Position numbers and translations under genes: made by a program. From the NCBI GenBank assembly GCA_021811185.1, contig JAJZPL010000012.1:1-64000 (forward strand): 64,000 bases of DNA, written 5' to 3'. This DNA comes from a bacterium (GTDB taxonomy: Bacteria; Elusimicrobiota; Elusimicrobia; Elusimicrobiales; UBA9959). Of this stretch, positions 35,740-44,705 are shown in pieces. Numbering within the stretch: position 1 is the first letter of the stretch; each line of letters opens with the position of its first letter. The notes below the pieces were generated by a model. It was given only the letters and a program-made list of their open reading frames with translations. It had not been told where the DNA came from and searched no databases.

Positions 35740-36879
35740 GGGGACGCTGCTTACTATCTTCCTAATTTTACCGGAGGCAATTTTTGTTCCAACTGCGGCA
35801 AAAACACTGAAAAATCAAAAAAATACCCCGACACTACGCTGTCGGGATGGTCTGCTATGCTATTTTAGAAGAAAAAGGGGGGGAGTATGCCAAGACAAGC
35901 GAGAATAGATGTGCCGGGCCAGCTGTATCATGTAATGTCGCGCGGAATAGAGCGCCGGCGCATTTTTATGGACGAAGGGGATTATGCCGATTTTAAGGGG
36001 CGTATAGCCTTATGGCTGAATAGGTCCGGCGGGAAATGCCTGGCCTGGTGCCTGATGCCTAACCATTTTCATTTTCTGGTACTGCGGGGCGCGCTGCCGC
36101 TTTCTGAAATGATGCACCATGTAATGACCGGTTACGCGGTAAATTTTAACCTAAGGCATCGCCGCGCCGGGCACGTGTTCCAGAACAGGTACAAAGCGAT
36201 AATCTGCGACCTGGAGGAATATTTGCTGGAGCTGGTGCCTTACATACACCTTAATCCTTTGCGCGCCAGGCTGGTCAAGGCCCTCGCCGGGCTTGATAAA
36301 TATAAATGGTGCGGACATGCCGCTGTGGTCGCCGATGTCGCGGATGGGCTCCTGGACAGGAAAGAACTCCTTTCCCGCCTGGGCGACGGGGAGCGGAGTG
36401 CAGTGGAAAAATATATCCGGGGAATGGCGGAGAAAGCGCGGAATGCGGGGCGTGACCTTTCCGGCGGCGGTTTGTCGCGCAGTTTCGGCGGGGAGCGAAC
36501 CGTACTTAAGGAGTTCCGGGTCCGGGATCGATTGCGTTCCGATCAGCGTATCCTCGGGGGAAGCGATTTTGTGGAAGCTGTGCTGAAAACCGCCGGGGAA
36601 AGCATGGGAAAAGACACGAAAAGCCGGTCGGAAGTGCTGGGCGAAGTGGAAAGCATGACCGGAATTACAAAGGAGGACATCTTCAGGCGCACGCGTGAGC
36701 GAGGCCCGGCGCATGCGCGCGCGGTATACTGCTATCTGTGCACAAAGGATGCCGGGATCAGCGGCAGTGAGTTGATGCGGGAACTGGGACTGAGTTCGGG
36801 CGGGGTTTCAAAGCTGGTGGCAAAAGGAAGGGTTCTTGTGGAAGAGTCGGGAAATAGTAAGATAGTAAGCAGCGTCCCC
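35740..36879. mobile_element. RAYT-containing element bounded by 21-bp perfect inverted repeats
   Basis: GGGGACGCTGCTTACTATCTT (35740-35760) / AAGATAGTAAGCAGCGTCCCC (36859-36879) bracketing a Y1 transposase gene. Confidence 0.85.
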
Positions 36880-36888
36880 TTAAATTGA
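35887..36888 (+). CDS. REP-associated tyrosine transposase (Y1 HuH family)
   Basis: MPRQARIDVPGQLYHVMSRGIERRRIFMDEGDYADF; CLMPNHFHFLVLRGALPLSEMMHHVMTGYAVNFNLRHRRAGHVFQNRYKAIICD; HLNPLRARLV. Confidence 0.95.
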   Translation: MPRQARIDVPGQLYHVMSRGIERRRIFMDEGDYADFKGRIALWLNRSGGKCLAWCLMPNHFHFLVLRGALPLSEMMHHVMTGYAVNFNLRHRRAGHVFQNRYKAIICDLEEYLLELVPYIHLNPLRARLVKALAGLDKYKWCGHAAVVADVADGLLDRKELLSRLGDGERSAVEKYIRGMAEKARNAGRDLSGGGLSRSFGGERTVLKEFRVRDRLRSDQRILGGSDFVEAVLKTAGESMGKDTKSRSEVLGEVESMTGITKEDIFRRTRERGPAHARAVYCYLCTKDAGISGSELMRELGLSSGGVSKLVAKGRVLVEESGNSKIVSSVPLN

Positions 36889-36891
36889 CTG

Positions 36892-38151
36892 ATGCTTAAA
36901 TTCCTGGCTGACCTGAAGAACAAACATCACAAGCGCGTTTTCGGCGGGCTGGAGATCTTGAAATATATAGGCCCGGGCCTTATCGTCACCGTAGGGTTCA
37001 TAGACCCCGGCAACTGGGCTTCCAACGTGGCCGCAGGTTCCCATTTCGGCTATTCCCTGCTGTGGATGGTAACGCTGTCCACGCTGATGCTGATAGTGCT
37101 GCAGCACAACGTGGCGCACCTGGGCATAGCCACCGGGCTGTGCCTGAGCGAGGCCGCGCGCGCCCACCTGCCCGCTGCTCTTTCCCGGCCTCTGCTGTGG
37201 TCCGCCATGGCCGCTTCCGTTTCCACGTCGCTGGCCGAGATCCTGGGCGGTGCCATAGCGCTGAAGATGCTTTTCGGGATCCCCATAAATATCGGTTCGG
37301 TTCTCGTCACCGCGCTATCCCTTTACCTGCTGTTGTCCAACAATTACCGCAGGCTGGAGAAGTGGATCATCGGCTTCGTTTCGCTGATCGGTCTCTCCTT
37401 CATCTACGAGCTGAAGCTGGCCCCGGTGGACTGGGGCGCGGCGGCGGCCGGCCTGGCGACCCCGGCGCTGCCTGGCGGCTCGCTGCCCATCGTGATGAGC
37501 GTGCTGGGCGCGGTGGTGATGCCGCATAACCTGTTCCTCCATTCCGAAATAATCCAGAGCCGCCAGTGGAACCTGCAGGACGAGACGGTCATAAAGAAGC
37601 AGCTCAAGTACGAGTTCGCCGACACCCTGGTGTCCATGCTGGCGGGCTGGGCGATAAACGCCTCGATGATCATCATGGCGGCGGCCGTTTTCTTCAGCGC
37701 CGGCAAGCCGGTGGGGGAGCTGGAACAGGCGCGGAACATGCTGACGCCGCTCTTGGGCGGTTCGGCCGGCACGGTCTTCGCGCTGGCGCTGCTGTTTTCC
37801 GGCGTGTCTTCCAGCGTCACCTCCGGCATGGCCGGCGGTTCCATCTTTGCCGGCCTGTACGGCGAGCCGCTCAACCTGAAGGACAGCCACAGCCGCCTGG
37901 GCGTTTACATCTCCTTCTTCGCCGCGCTGGGCATAATCTTTTTCGTTTCCAACCCGTTCCGCGGCCTGATCGTTTCGCAGATGGCGCTCAGCGTGCAGCT
38001 GCCTTTCACCATCTTCCTGCAGGTGTACCTCACGTCGTCGAAAAAAGTCATGGGCAAATACGCCAACGGGCGCTGGACGCTGTTCCTGCTCTGCGCGATA
38101 GGGTTGGCGGTGGCCTGGCTTAACCTGGAGCTGCTGCGGAGCCTTTTCTGA
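36892..38151 (+). CDS. Nramp-family divalent metal transporter
   Basis: IGPGLIVTVGFIDPGNWASNVAAGSHFGYSLLWM (DPGN); SVLGAVVMPHNLFLHSEIIQSR (MPHN). Confidence 0.94.
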   Translation: MLKFLADLKNKHHKRVFGGLEILKYIGPGLIVTVGFIDPGNWASNVAAGSHFGYSLLWMVTLSTLMLIVLQHNVAHLGIATGLCLSEAARAHLPAALSRPLLWSAMAASVSTSLAEILGGAIALKMLFGIPINIGSVLVTALSLYLLLSNNYRRLEKWIIGFVSLIGLSFIYELKLAPVDWGAAAAGLATPALPGGSLPIVMSVLGAVVMPHNLFLHSEIIQSRQWNLQDETVIKKQLKYEFADTLVSMLAGWAINASMIIMAAAVFFSAGKPVGELEQARNMLTPLLGGSAGTVFALALLFSGVSSSVTSGMAGGSIFAGLYGEPLNLKDSHSRLGVYISFFAALGIIFFVSNPFRGLIVSQMALSVQLPFTIFLQVYLTSSKKVMGKYANGRWTLFLLCAIGLAVAWLNLELLRSLF

Positions 38152-38826
38152 ATGGACAAAGCCGGGATATTGGAGCTTATAGCCCGCAGCGGCCTGCCGG
38201 AGAAGGTCAGGCTTTGCCTGGCCGGGGCCGTTTCCCGGGCCGAGGGCTCGGCGCTGAAAAAAACGCTTAAAAAAGATCCGGCAGCCCTGCTCTCCGGCGT
38301 CGGCGCCCTGCTGAAAGCGGCGGCCGGCATTCTTGCGCTGCCGGAAGAATCGGCGCTTTTTATCACCGGGTTCAACCCGAACAACGCCGCGCCGGACAGG
38401 TTCGAGGCCGCGCTGGCCGAACTGCGCGCGGTGGTTTTTCTGGACGCGCAGGGGTTCGGTGGATTGGAGCTGGTGGAACAGGGGCGTTCGCGCACCGCTG
38501 ACCTGGCCGGGACCAGGGACGGGCGGCGCTGCGTTTTCGAGGTGTGCCGCCTTAAGGATACCGGGGGTCGGGCGGGGGCGGAGCGCCTCAGGGCGAAGTA
38601 CGCCAAGAAGATAAGACAGGTGAAGGTGTCGCGGAAAAAGTGCGGCGGCGGACTGGGCGGCCTGGTGCTGGTGGACGGCCCGCTGGGTTTCGGCCCGCTC
38701 GCGGCGGACCCGGACCTGCTCGCCCTGGCGGCCGCGGCCGGACCAGGAAAAGACGGGGCCCGCGGCGAACATCTCTGCCTGCTGCGCGGGAACGGCTTCG
38801 CCGTCTGGCCGGAGTGGGGGAGATAG
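38152..38826 (+). CDS. Hypothetical protein, possible PD-(D/E)xK-like fold
   Basis: Starts immediately after Nramp stop; TADLAGTRDGRRCVFEV pattern. Confidence 0.6.
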   Translation: MDKAGILELIARSGLPEKVRLCLAGAVSRAEGSALKKTLKKDPAALLSGVGALLKAAAGILALPEESALFITGFNPNNAAPDRFEAALAELRAVVFLDAQGFGGLELVEQGRSRTADLAGTRDGRRCVFEVCRLKDTGGRAGAERLRAKYAKKIRQVKVSRKKCGGGLGGLVLVDGPLGFGPLAADPDLLALAAAAGPGKDGARGEHLCLLRGNGFAVWPEWGR

Positions 38827-38830
38827 GGCC

Positions 38831-38863
38831 TTTGGACCCTTTGCGGCCTGGGTCCAAAAACGC
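38831..38863 (+). terminator. Terminator-like hairpin
   Basis: TTTGGACCC-N10-GGGTCCAAA followed by AA. Confidence 0.5.
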
Positions 38864-38994
38864 GCGCCGCCTGGGCACAACGTATCTTAAATAACGATGT
38901 AACTAATGTTACAATATAACCATCGCCGGACCTCTCCGGCGGTTAGCCGGGGGGCTAGGCGGTGAGGGGATGCGGTTAGGCGCGAGGTAGTGAT

Positions 38995-39351
38995 ATGCCT
39001 GTAAGCATTCTGGTAGCGGACGACGACAAAGCCATGCTTAATCTTTACGCCCGTATTTTTTCGGGCAAGGATTATTCCGTAGTTATGGCCGAAAGTTTCG
39101 CCGCGGCTGCCGACCTGATCCGGAACAACGACTACGATCTGCTGGTGACCGACCTGATGTTCCCCGACGGGATAGGCACCGAGCTGGTGAAACTTTTCGA
39201 GAAGAAACGCGCGGGCGCCAAGAGCCTGGTGGTGACAGGTTCCGCTCCGCTGGACAACAGCCTGCTGCGTTCGGGAGCGGCGGCGTATTTCGAGAAGCCT
39301 TTCAAAGTGGAAAGTTTTATGGCAGCGGTGGAGAACGCCGTAGGCGTTTGA
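38995..39351 (+). CDS. Stand-alone response regulator
   Basis: SILVADDDKAMLNLYARIFSGKDYSVVMAES...DLLVTDLMFPDG. Confidence 0.9.
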   Translation: MPVSILVADDDKAMLNLYARIFSGKDYSVVMAESFAAAADLIRNNDYDLLVTDLMFPDGIGTELVKLFEKKRAGAKSLVVTGSAPLDNSLLRSGAAAYFEKPFKVESFMAAVENAVGV

Positions 39352-39363
39352 AACACACCGCTT

Positions 39364-39400
39364 AAAGAAGCCGCCGGGCGGACCCGGCGGCTTCTTTTAT
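39364..39400 (+). terminator. Rho-independent terminator
   Basis: AAAGAAGCCGCCGGG-N4-CCCGGCGGCTTCTTTT. Confidence 0.85.
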
Positions 39401-39942
39401 TTGCGGAGCAGCGCGTTCAGCGAGGCGGTGAAATCTTTAGTGTCGTCCGGGCTGAGCACGAAGAGGCCGTTCCCGGTCTTTACGGCCAGCAGGTCTTTGG
39501 TGCGCGTGACGTAGGCCCGGAATTTGCCCAGCTTCCTGTTCCAGAAAAGCCCGTAGTAGCCGTAAAAGCCGCTGGTTCCCAGCAGGCGCAGGCTCCCCCT
39601 GAAAAGGCCCTCTTCCAGCGCGGTCACTTCCGTTATTTCCCGGAGCGGGATCTTTATCGGCTTCATGGCCCGGTCGATCAGCAGTTCCACGTCGTTCAGG
39701 GCGTACCCTTTAGGGGCCATGGCTCGCGTTACGTAAGCCGTCAGCGCGGTGAGCGCGGCCAGAAACGTCAGCCCGAGGCCGAGGACCGCGCTGCCTAAAG
39801 GGAACGGGCAGGCCGCCTGGGCGGAAGTGGCCCTGAACCGGGTGAAGGCGAGAACGACCGGGAACAGGATGAAGAAGAGCCAGACCACGCGCGTGCTGAC
39901 GCGGAGCAGCTTGTCCATCTCGGCTTTGTAATATTTATTCAT
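39397..39942 (-). CDS. Membrane protein with bacterial PH-like domain (inferred)
   Basis: Two TM helices then beta-rich YALNDVELLIDRAMKPIKIPLREITEVTALEEG..YYGLFWNRKLGKFRAYVTRTKDLLAVKT. Confidence 0.7.
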   Translation of the reverse strand: MNKYYKAEMDKLLRVSTRVVWLFFILFPVVLAFTRFRATSAQAACPFPLGSAVLGLGLTFLAALTALTAYVTRAMAPKGYALNDVELLIDRAMKPIKIPLREITEVTALEEGLFRGSLRLLGTSGFYGYYGLFWNRKLGKFRAYVTRTKDLLAVKTGNGLFVLSPDDTKDFTASLNALLRK

Positions 39943-40730
39943 AAGGGTTGTTGTCTGGCCAGCGTAAGGCGCAGCTCTTCGGTTTCAAGGTCGGCCAGGC
40001 TGTCGTAGGGCAGCAGGGTCAGAGGGCGGCCTTCCTGCATGGCCAGCAGGCAGGCGTTCCTGAACGCGGCCGGGGTGAAGGCCGAAAGCTCGGCGCACAG
40101 CAGCCGGAAATTCACCTGGCTGGAATAGGTTTTTTTCTCTTTCAGGCCGGAAAAGTCGAAAGCGGCGGAGTTAAGGCGCAGGCGCTCCTGGCCGCCCTTA
40201 AGCAGTATGTCCAGGTAGAAGGAAAGCTCCGAGGTCTTTACTTCTTTTTTTGTTTCCTTGGTTTTCCCCATGCCTATGGGAAGGCCTGTCGCCACCATTA
40301 TGCCGATGCGCACGGCCTGTTCCTGGGCGGAGGGGCCCTCGCTGCTTTTAACCGTCTTGAAGAAATCTTCTTTTATCGGGGCGGCGGCCAGGAGGGAAAC
40401 GTCCTCGGGGATAACAGCTGTGAGCTGGGCGCCCGTGCCGGTGAACAGCGCCCGGCCGTTCTCGAAGGCCACCTTTTTAACCGGCTGCGGTATGGGGAGT
40501 TTAGCCGGGCCGGGATCGGGCAGAGTAAGGGTTTTTATCCCGAGGCCGGCGCAGAGCGCGCCAAGTTCGGAGGCGCCCGCCTCGTCCAGGCCGGCGCCTA
40601 GGAGGCCCCAGCAATGCCGGGCTTTGATGGCGGCGCTGGTGGGGTCCGTTTTCAGGGAGGCGGCCATGACCCGCGCCAGCAGGGGCAGTTCGGGGAGTTT
40701 TTCACCGGCCGTTATCACGCAAAGAGGCAT
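39939..40730 (-). CDS. Hypothetical protein
   Basis: 263 aa, 4-nt overlap with following gene. Confidence 0.6.
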   Translation of the reverse strand: MPLCVITAGEKLPELPLLARVMAASLKTDPTSAAIKARHCWGLLGAGLDEAGASELGALCAGLGIKTLTLPDPGPAKLPIPQPVKKVAFENGRALFTGTGAQLTAVIPEDVSLLAAAPIKEDFFKTVKSSEGPSAQEQAVRIGIMVATGLPIGMGKTKETKKEVKTSELSFYLDILLKGGQERLRLNSAAFDFSGLKEKKTYSSQVNFRLLCAELSAFTPAAFRNACLLAMQEGRPLTLLPYDSLADLETEELRLTLARQQPL

Positions 40731-40850
40731 GCGGGTATTCTAACAAATAGCCGCCCGGTTTATTCCCGCAAGCCGCAGGCAGGGAGGACTTTTTGAATTG
40801 CCCCGTCCAAGATGTATAATGGGATTTGACGGGTAAGGCAGGAGAGCTTT

Positions 40851-42212
40851 ATGAAAACAAATAAAATCGCGGTAGCGGCGCTGGCGTTCTGCTGCGCCGG
40901 CGCGGTATTCGCCGGGCCGGCTGAAAAAGCGCGCAAAGCGGTCAAGCCGGCGAAGATCTACGAGGTTAAAAGGGTGCTTGTGGCGCCTTATTCCGGGGTG
41001 ATAACCCCCGCCGCCGCCGAGTTCATGTCGGACGCGGTGGCGAGCGTGAACGCGCCGGGCGGGGCGGATATGCTGGTGATCGCGCTGGATACCCCGGGCG
41101 GCCTGGATTCGTCCATGCGCGAGATCATCAAGAATATGCTGGCTTCCAAAAAACCGGTGGCGGTCTACGTCTCGCCGCAGGGCGCGCGCGCGGCTTCCGC
41201 CGGCGTGTTCATCTCCATGGCCTCGCCGCTGGTGGCGATGGCGCCGGGCACCAATATCGGCGCGGCGCACCCCGTGATGATCGGCGCTATGCCCGGCGGG
41301 CTAGGAGACAAGGACGGGGCGAAGAAGGACCCGATGGAGGCCAAGGTGCTTAACGACGCCTCGGCCTACATGCGGTCCATTACGCAGAAGACTGGCCGCA
41401 ACGTGGACTGGGCCGTGAACGCGGTCACCAAGAGCGTGTCCATCCCGGCGGAAGAAGCGGTAAAGCTCGGCGTGGCGGATTTTATAGCTTCCGACGTGAA
41501 CGACTTCCTGCTGAAGGCCAACGGTTTCAAGGCGGGGGATTTCGGCACGCTGAGCTGCGCGGCGCCGCAGGTTGAATATTTAAGGCAGACGCGGCGGCAG
41601 AAGTTCCTGGCCACGATCACGGACCCGAACATAGCGATGATCCTGATGAGCCTCGGCGCGGCCGGGCTGTTCATCGAACTGTACAACCCCGGGCTGATCC
41701 TGCCCGGAGTGGTGGGGGCGGTGAGCCTGGTGATGGGCTTCTACGCGTTCCAGACGCTGTCGGCCAACTTCGCGGGGCTGGCGCTGATCCTGCTGGGTTT
41801 CGTGTTCTTCATCGCGGAGATCAAGGTGGTGAGCTACGGGCTGCTTACGGTGGGCGGCGCGCTGTCCATCCTGCTGGGCGGGCTTATGCTGTTCGACCAG
41901 CCTTCCATGGGAGGTCTTTCCGTGTCTATGAGCATGCTTCTTTCTGCGATCGTCGGGCTTATCGCGGTGGTGGCGGCGTTGGCTTATATAGTGCTTAAAG
42001 CGCAGCTGCGCACCGTGGTTACGGGGATAGAAAGCCTTAAGGACAAGAAGGGCCTGGCCAAGACGGCGCTTACTCCGGCGGGCAAGGTGCTGGTGGAGGG
42101 GGAGCTTTGGGACGCGCACAGCGTTTCCGGCGACATCCCCGCCGGCGCCCAGGTGGCCGTCACGGCCGTGGAAGGCTTCAGGATCCGCGTCCGCGCGGTT
42201 AAGCCGGACTAG
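40851..42212 (+). CDS. NfeD-like membrane-bound ClpP-class serine protease
   Basis: IALDTPGGLDSSMREIIKNML, SPQGARAASAGVFISMASPLVAMAPGTNIGAAHPV, C-terminal TM plus OB-like domain. Confidence 0.93.
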   Translation: MKTNKIAVAALAFCCAGAVFAGPAEKARKAVKPAKIYEVKRVLVAPYSGVITPAAAEFMSDAVASVNAPGGADMLVIALDTPGGLDSSMREIIKNMLASKKPVAVYVSPQGARAASAGVFISMASPLVAMAPGTNIGAAHPVMIGAMPGGLGDKDGAKKDPMEAKVLNDASAYMRSITQKTGRNVDWAVNAVTKSVSIPAEEAVKLGVADFIASDVNDFLLKANGFKAGDFGTLSCAAPQVEYLRQTRRQKFLATITDPNIAMILMSLGAAGLFIELYNPGLILPGVVGAVSLVMGFYAFQTLSANFAGLALILLGFVFFIAEIKVVSYGLLTVGGALSILLGGLMLFDQPSMGGLSVSMSMLLSAIVGLIAVVAALAYIVLKAQLRTVVTGIESLKDKKGLAKTALTPAGKVLVEGELWDAHSVSGDIPAGAQVAVTAVEGFRIRVRAVKPD

Positions 42213-42322
42213 TTCAGGGCGGCTAAAGCGCTGCCGGGGAGTAAAACCCGGGGCGCAGCGGCTCGGGATGTCGGGTGCGGGGGGCTTTGCCAGGCGGGTT
42301 TAAAAGGGGCCGCGGTTCAAAA

Positions 42323-42709
42323 TTAAACTATTTCCTTGTTAATTACGGCGACTACTTTTTCCTTGATCGTGTCCACAGGGGAGAGTTTGGTCATGAATAC
42401 CTTCACATTGTGTTCCGTTCTCAACAGGCTCTCGGTCAGGCTGTTGTAGTCGCTGGCGGTAATTACGATTATGGGCACCTGCGCCGTTTCCCGGCAGGCC
42501 GCAAGTTTCCTGGAAAATTCTATCCCCGTCATGCCCGGCATGTTTACGTCCAGCAATATCAGGTCCGGCACGTTCAGTTTCGCTTTTTCAAATCCTTCAT
42601 TGCCGTTGAACGCGATATCCACATCGTAGTCCATTCCGAATATCCCGACTATCATATCTATAAAAGCCGTGTTATCGTCTACTACGAGTATTTTGTTCTT
42701 ATCAACCAT
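42323..42709 (-). CDS. Stand-alone response regulator
   Basis: KILVVDDNTAFIDMIVG..LILLDVNMPGMTGIEFS. Confidence 0.92.
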   Translation of the reverse strand: MVDKNKILVVDDNTAFIDMIVGIFGMDYDVDIAFNGNEGFEKAKLNVPDLILLDVNMPGMTGIEFSRKLAACRETAQVPIIVITASDYNSLTESLLRTEHNVKVFMTKLSPVDTIKEKVVAVINKEIV

Positions 42710-43079
42710 ATAAAACCTTTTTTACTGCCGCCAGGATGTCCATTATCGGCATAGTCTTGCTTAAAAATTGGCGGACATTCTTTTCCTGTTTGAAAAGGCC
42801 GGGCGTGCCGCTGTCCAGGTGGCTGCCGGTAAGCACTATAATCGGGATGCCGCTTGTGGCCTCGTCGGCAACGAGCATGCGGGACATTTCAATGCCGGAA
42901 ATATTCGGCATCATGACGTCCATGAGTATTATGTCGGGCAATATCTCGGAGGCTTTCTTCACGCCCTCGCGGCCGTCCGCCGCGGTAAAGACCTCGAAGT
43001 CGTCCTCAAGCGCGCATTGCAGCAGCTGGGCGAAATTCTGATTATCGTCCGCTACCAGTACTTTCTTCTTGTCCCCCAT
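42702..43079 (-). CDS. Stand-alone response regulator
   Basis: KVLVADDNQNFAQLLQCAL..IILMDVMMPNISGIEMS; start chosen at MGDKKK. Confidence 0.92.
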   Translation of the reverse strand: MGDKKKVLVADDNQNFAQLLQCALEDDFEVFTAADGREGVKKASEILPDIILMDVMMPNISGIEMSRMLVADEATSGIPIIVLTGSHLDSGTPGLFKQEKNVRQFLSKTMPIMDILAAVKKVLYG

Positions 43080-43142
43080 GAAACACCTCTTTTCCCCGCG
43101 TGCTGTCTCAATTACTCCAGCCCGCCTCACAGGTGTATTTTA

Positions 43143-43856
43143 TCATAACCAGGAGCGGATTATGGCCAGTACCGATATGGCCGCAACCGCATACCCCCAG
43201 TTCTTCAGCCTAAGCACTTCCTCTTCTATCCTTTTGAATTCAAGATAGTTCTTCTCGGTCCGCTGCTTTTCCTTCAGCAGGTCCCGGATGAATTCCTCAT
43301 AACGAAGATTCTTGAGTTTTAGCGAGTCTTCCAGCTGCGTGGTCTTAGCAATGCAATATTGCAGATCTTCGTTTATTTTTTCGCTGGTTTGCCTGCTCTG
43401 CGCCGAGGTTTGGGCTTCCGTCATATTCAATTCTTCCTTTTCAGGGACTGGGGGCGCTGCGTTTACCGGAATGGTATGCGGGGGTTCTTCGCGGAATAAC
43501 CCGTTTATTACGCATGTTATCTTGTCGCACGACGCACCCTTCTGGACTATGGCGTCCGCGCCGCTGAGTACGAACTGCAATTCCTCCGCCTTTATGTCGC
43601 GCGCGGTGAATATAAGGATCTTAGGCCGGTTCGTTATGTTTTCAGAGATCTTTTCCGCTACTTTATATCCGTTTATCCCCGGCGTATTCACGTCCAGGAT
43701 CAGAAGGTCGTATTTTGTCCTGCCAAGATTTTTAAAGATCTCGTCGCTGCACCTGGCGAATTCCACCTCGTGGCCGTTCTCGGTGAGCAGGCTGAAGAGA
43801 AGGGCGCGTATCCCCTCGTCGTCGTCGCTGGAGAGTATGCGTAATTTGCGGTTCAC
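43143..43856 (-). CDS. Receiver domain fused to coiled coil and C-terminal TM anchor
   Basis: ILSSDDDEGIRALLFSLL..LLILDVNTPGINGYKV; coiled coil then GYAVAAISVLAIIRSWL*. Confidence 0.88.
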   Translation of the reverse strand: MNRKLRILSSDDDEGIRALLFSLLTENGHEVEFARCSDEIFKNLGRTKYDLLILDVNTPGINGYKVAEKISENITNRPKILIFTARDIKAEELQFVLSGADAIVQKGASCDKITCVINGLFREEPPHTIPVNAAPPVPEKEELNMTEAQTSAQSRQTSEKINEDLQYCIAKTTQLEDSLKLKNLRYEEFIRDLLKEKQRTEKNYLEFKRIEEEVLRLKNWGYAVAAISVLAIIRSWL

Positions 43857-43876
43857 ATTGAGGCGTTCTGATCTGT

Positions 43877-44248
43877 CTATTTGGGGATCCTGCGTCCCAA
43901 GGCGACTATCCTGGCCAGAAATACCTCGGTGTCGAACGGTTTCGTCAGGTAATCGTCCGCGCCGTTCTCGTAGCCCGCTATCTGGTCTTCGGCCAACTGG
44001 CGTATGGTCAGCATAAGCACCGGCAGCCCCCGGTAAACCTCATTGTCCCGTATGTTGCGCAAAAGACCGAACCCGTCCAGTTCCGGCATGTTTACGTCGG
44101 TCACCACCATGTCCGCCCCGGCAAGCAGCAGCCTCTCCCACGCCAGAAGTCCGTTCGGCTCAGGCATAGGCGTGTGCCCCGCCTGCTGCAGAACCTCTGT
44201 AATGAGCGTTCTGAAATTGTCGTCGTCTTCCGCGATCAATATGCGCAT
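43877..44248 (-). CDS. Stand-alone response regulator
   Basis: RILIAEDDDNFRTLITEVLQ..MVVTDVNMPELDGFGL..DDYLTKPFD. Confidence 0.93.
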   Translation of the reverse strand: MRILIAEDDDNFRTLITEVLQQAGHTPMPEPNGLLAWERLLLAGADMVVTDVNMPELDGFGLLRNIRDNEVYRGLPVLMLTIRQLAEDQIAGYENGADDYLTKPFDTEVFLARIVALGRRIPK

Positions 44249-44266
44249 ATTATAGTCGCCTTCCGG

Positions 44267-44704
44267 TCAGGCCGGCTCCGGTATGTCCCTGAAAACCGTT
44301 CCCGGCCCCACTATTCCGGGCCGCAGCGCGGCCTCTATCTTCCCGAGGAGGTTGGTGAAATCCGCCGGTTTCTGCTCCAGCAGCATGAAATTGTGCTTAA
44401 CTTTTAAACTTACCTCTTCAGCGTGGTTCAGGCTGGCCCCTGTCAGCATTATGACCGGGATGTCCCGGGTGCCCGCGTCCGCGCAGAGCGCGTCCATGAC
44501 TTCCAGCCCGGTCATGTCGGGCATTCTCAGGTCCAGCAGTATAATGTCCGGACGGAGCTGCGCCGCTTTTTTCAAGCCATCCCTGCCGTTCCCGGCCACG
44601 TCAACCTTGTGGCCGCCTACTAAAGTGAAAAATCTCGCCACTACCTGGTTGCAGCTCGAGTCGTCGTCGATGCTGAGTATCCTTAATTTTTTTTTATTTC
44701 CCAT
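44267..44704 (-). CDS. Stand-alone response regulator
   Basis: LRILSIDDDSSCNQVVARFFTL..IILLDLRMPDMTGLEV. Confidence 0.92.
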   Translation of the reverse strand: MGNKKKLRILSIDDDSSCNQVVARFFTLVGGHKVDVAGNGRDGLKKAAQLRPDIILLDLRMPDMTGLEVMDALCADAGTRDIPVIMLTGASLNHAEEVSLKVKHNFMLLEQKPADFTNLLGKIEAALRPGIVGPGTVFRDIPEPA

Positions 44705-44705
44705 G

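Noticed and set aside
37315-38880. 521-aa minus-strand ORF
   Set aside because: Antisense to Nramp and downstream gene; composition typical of shadow ORFs
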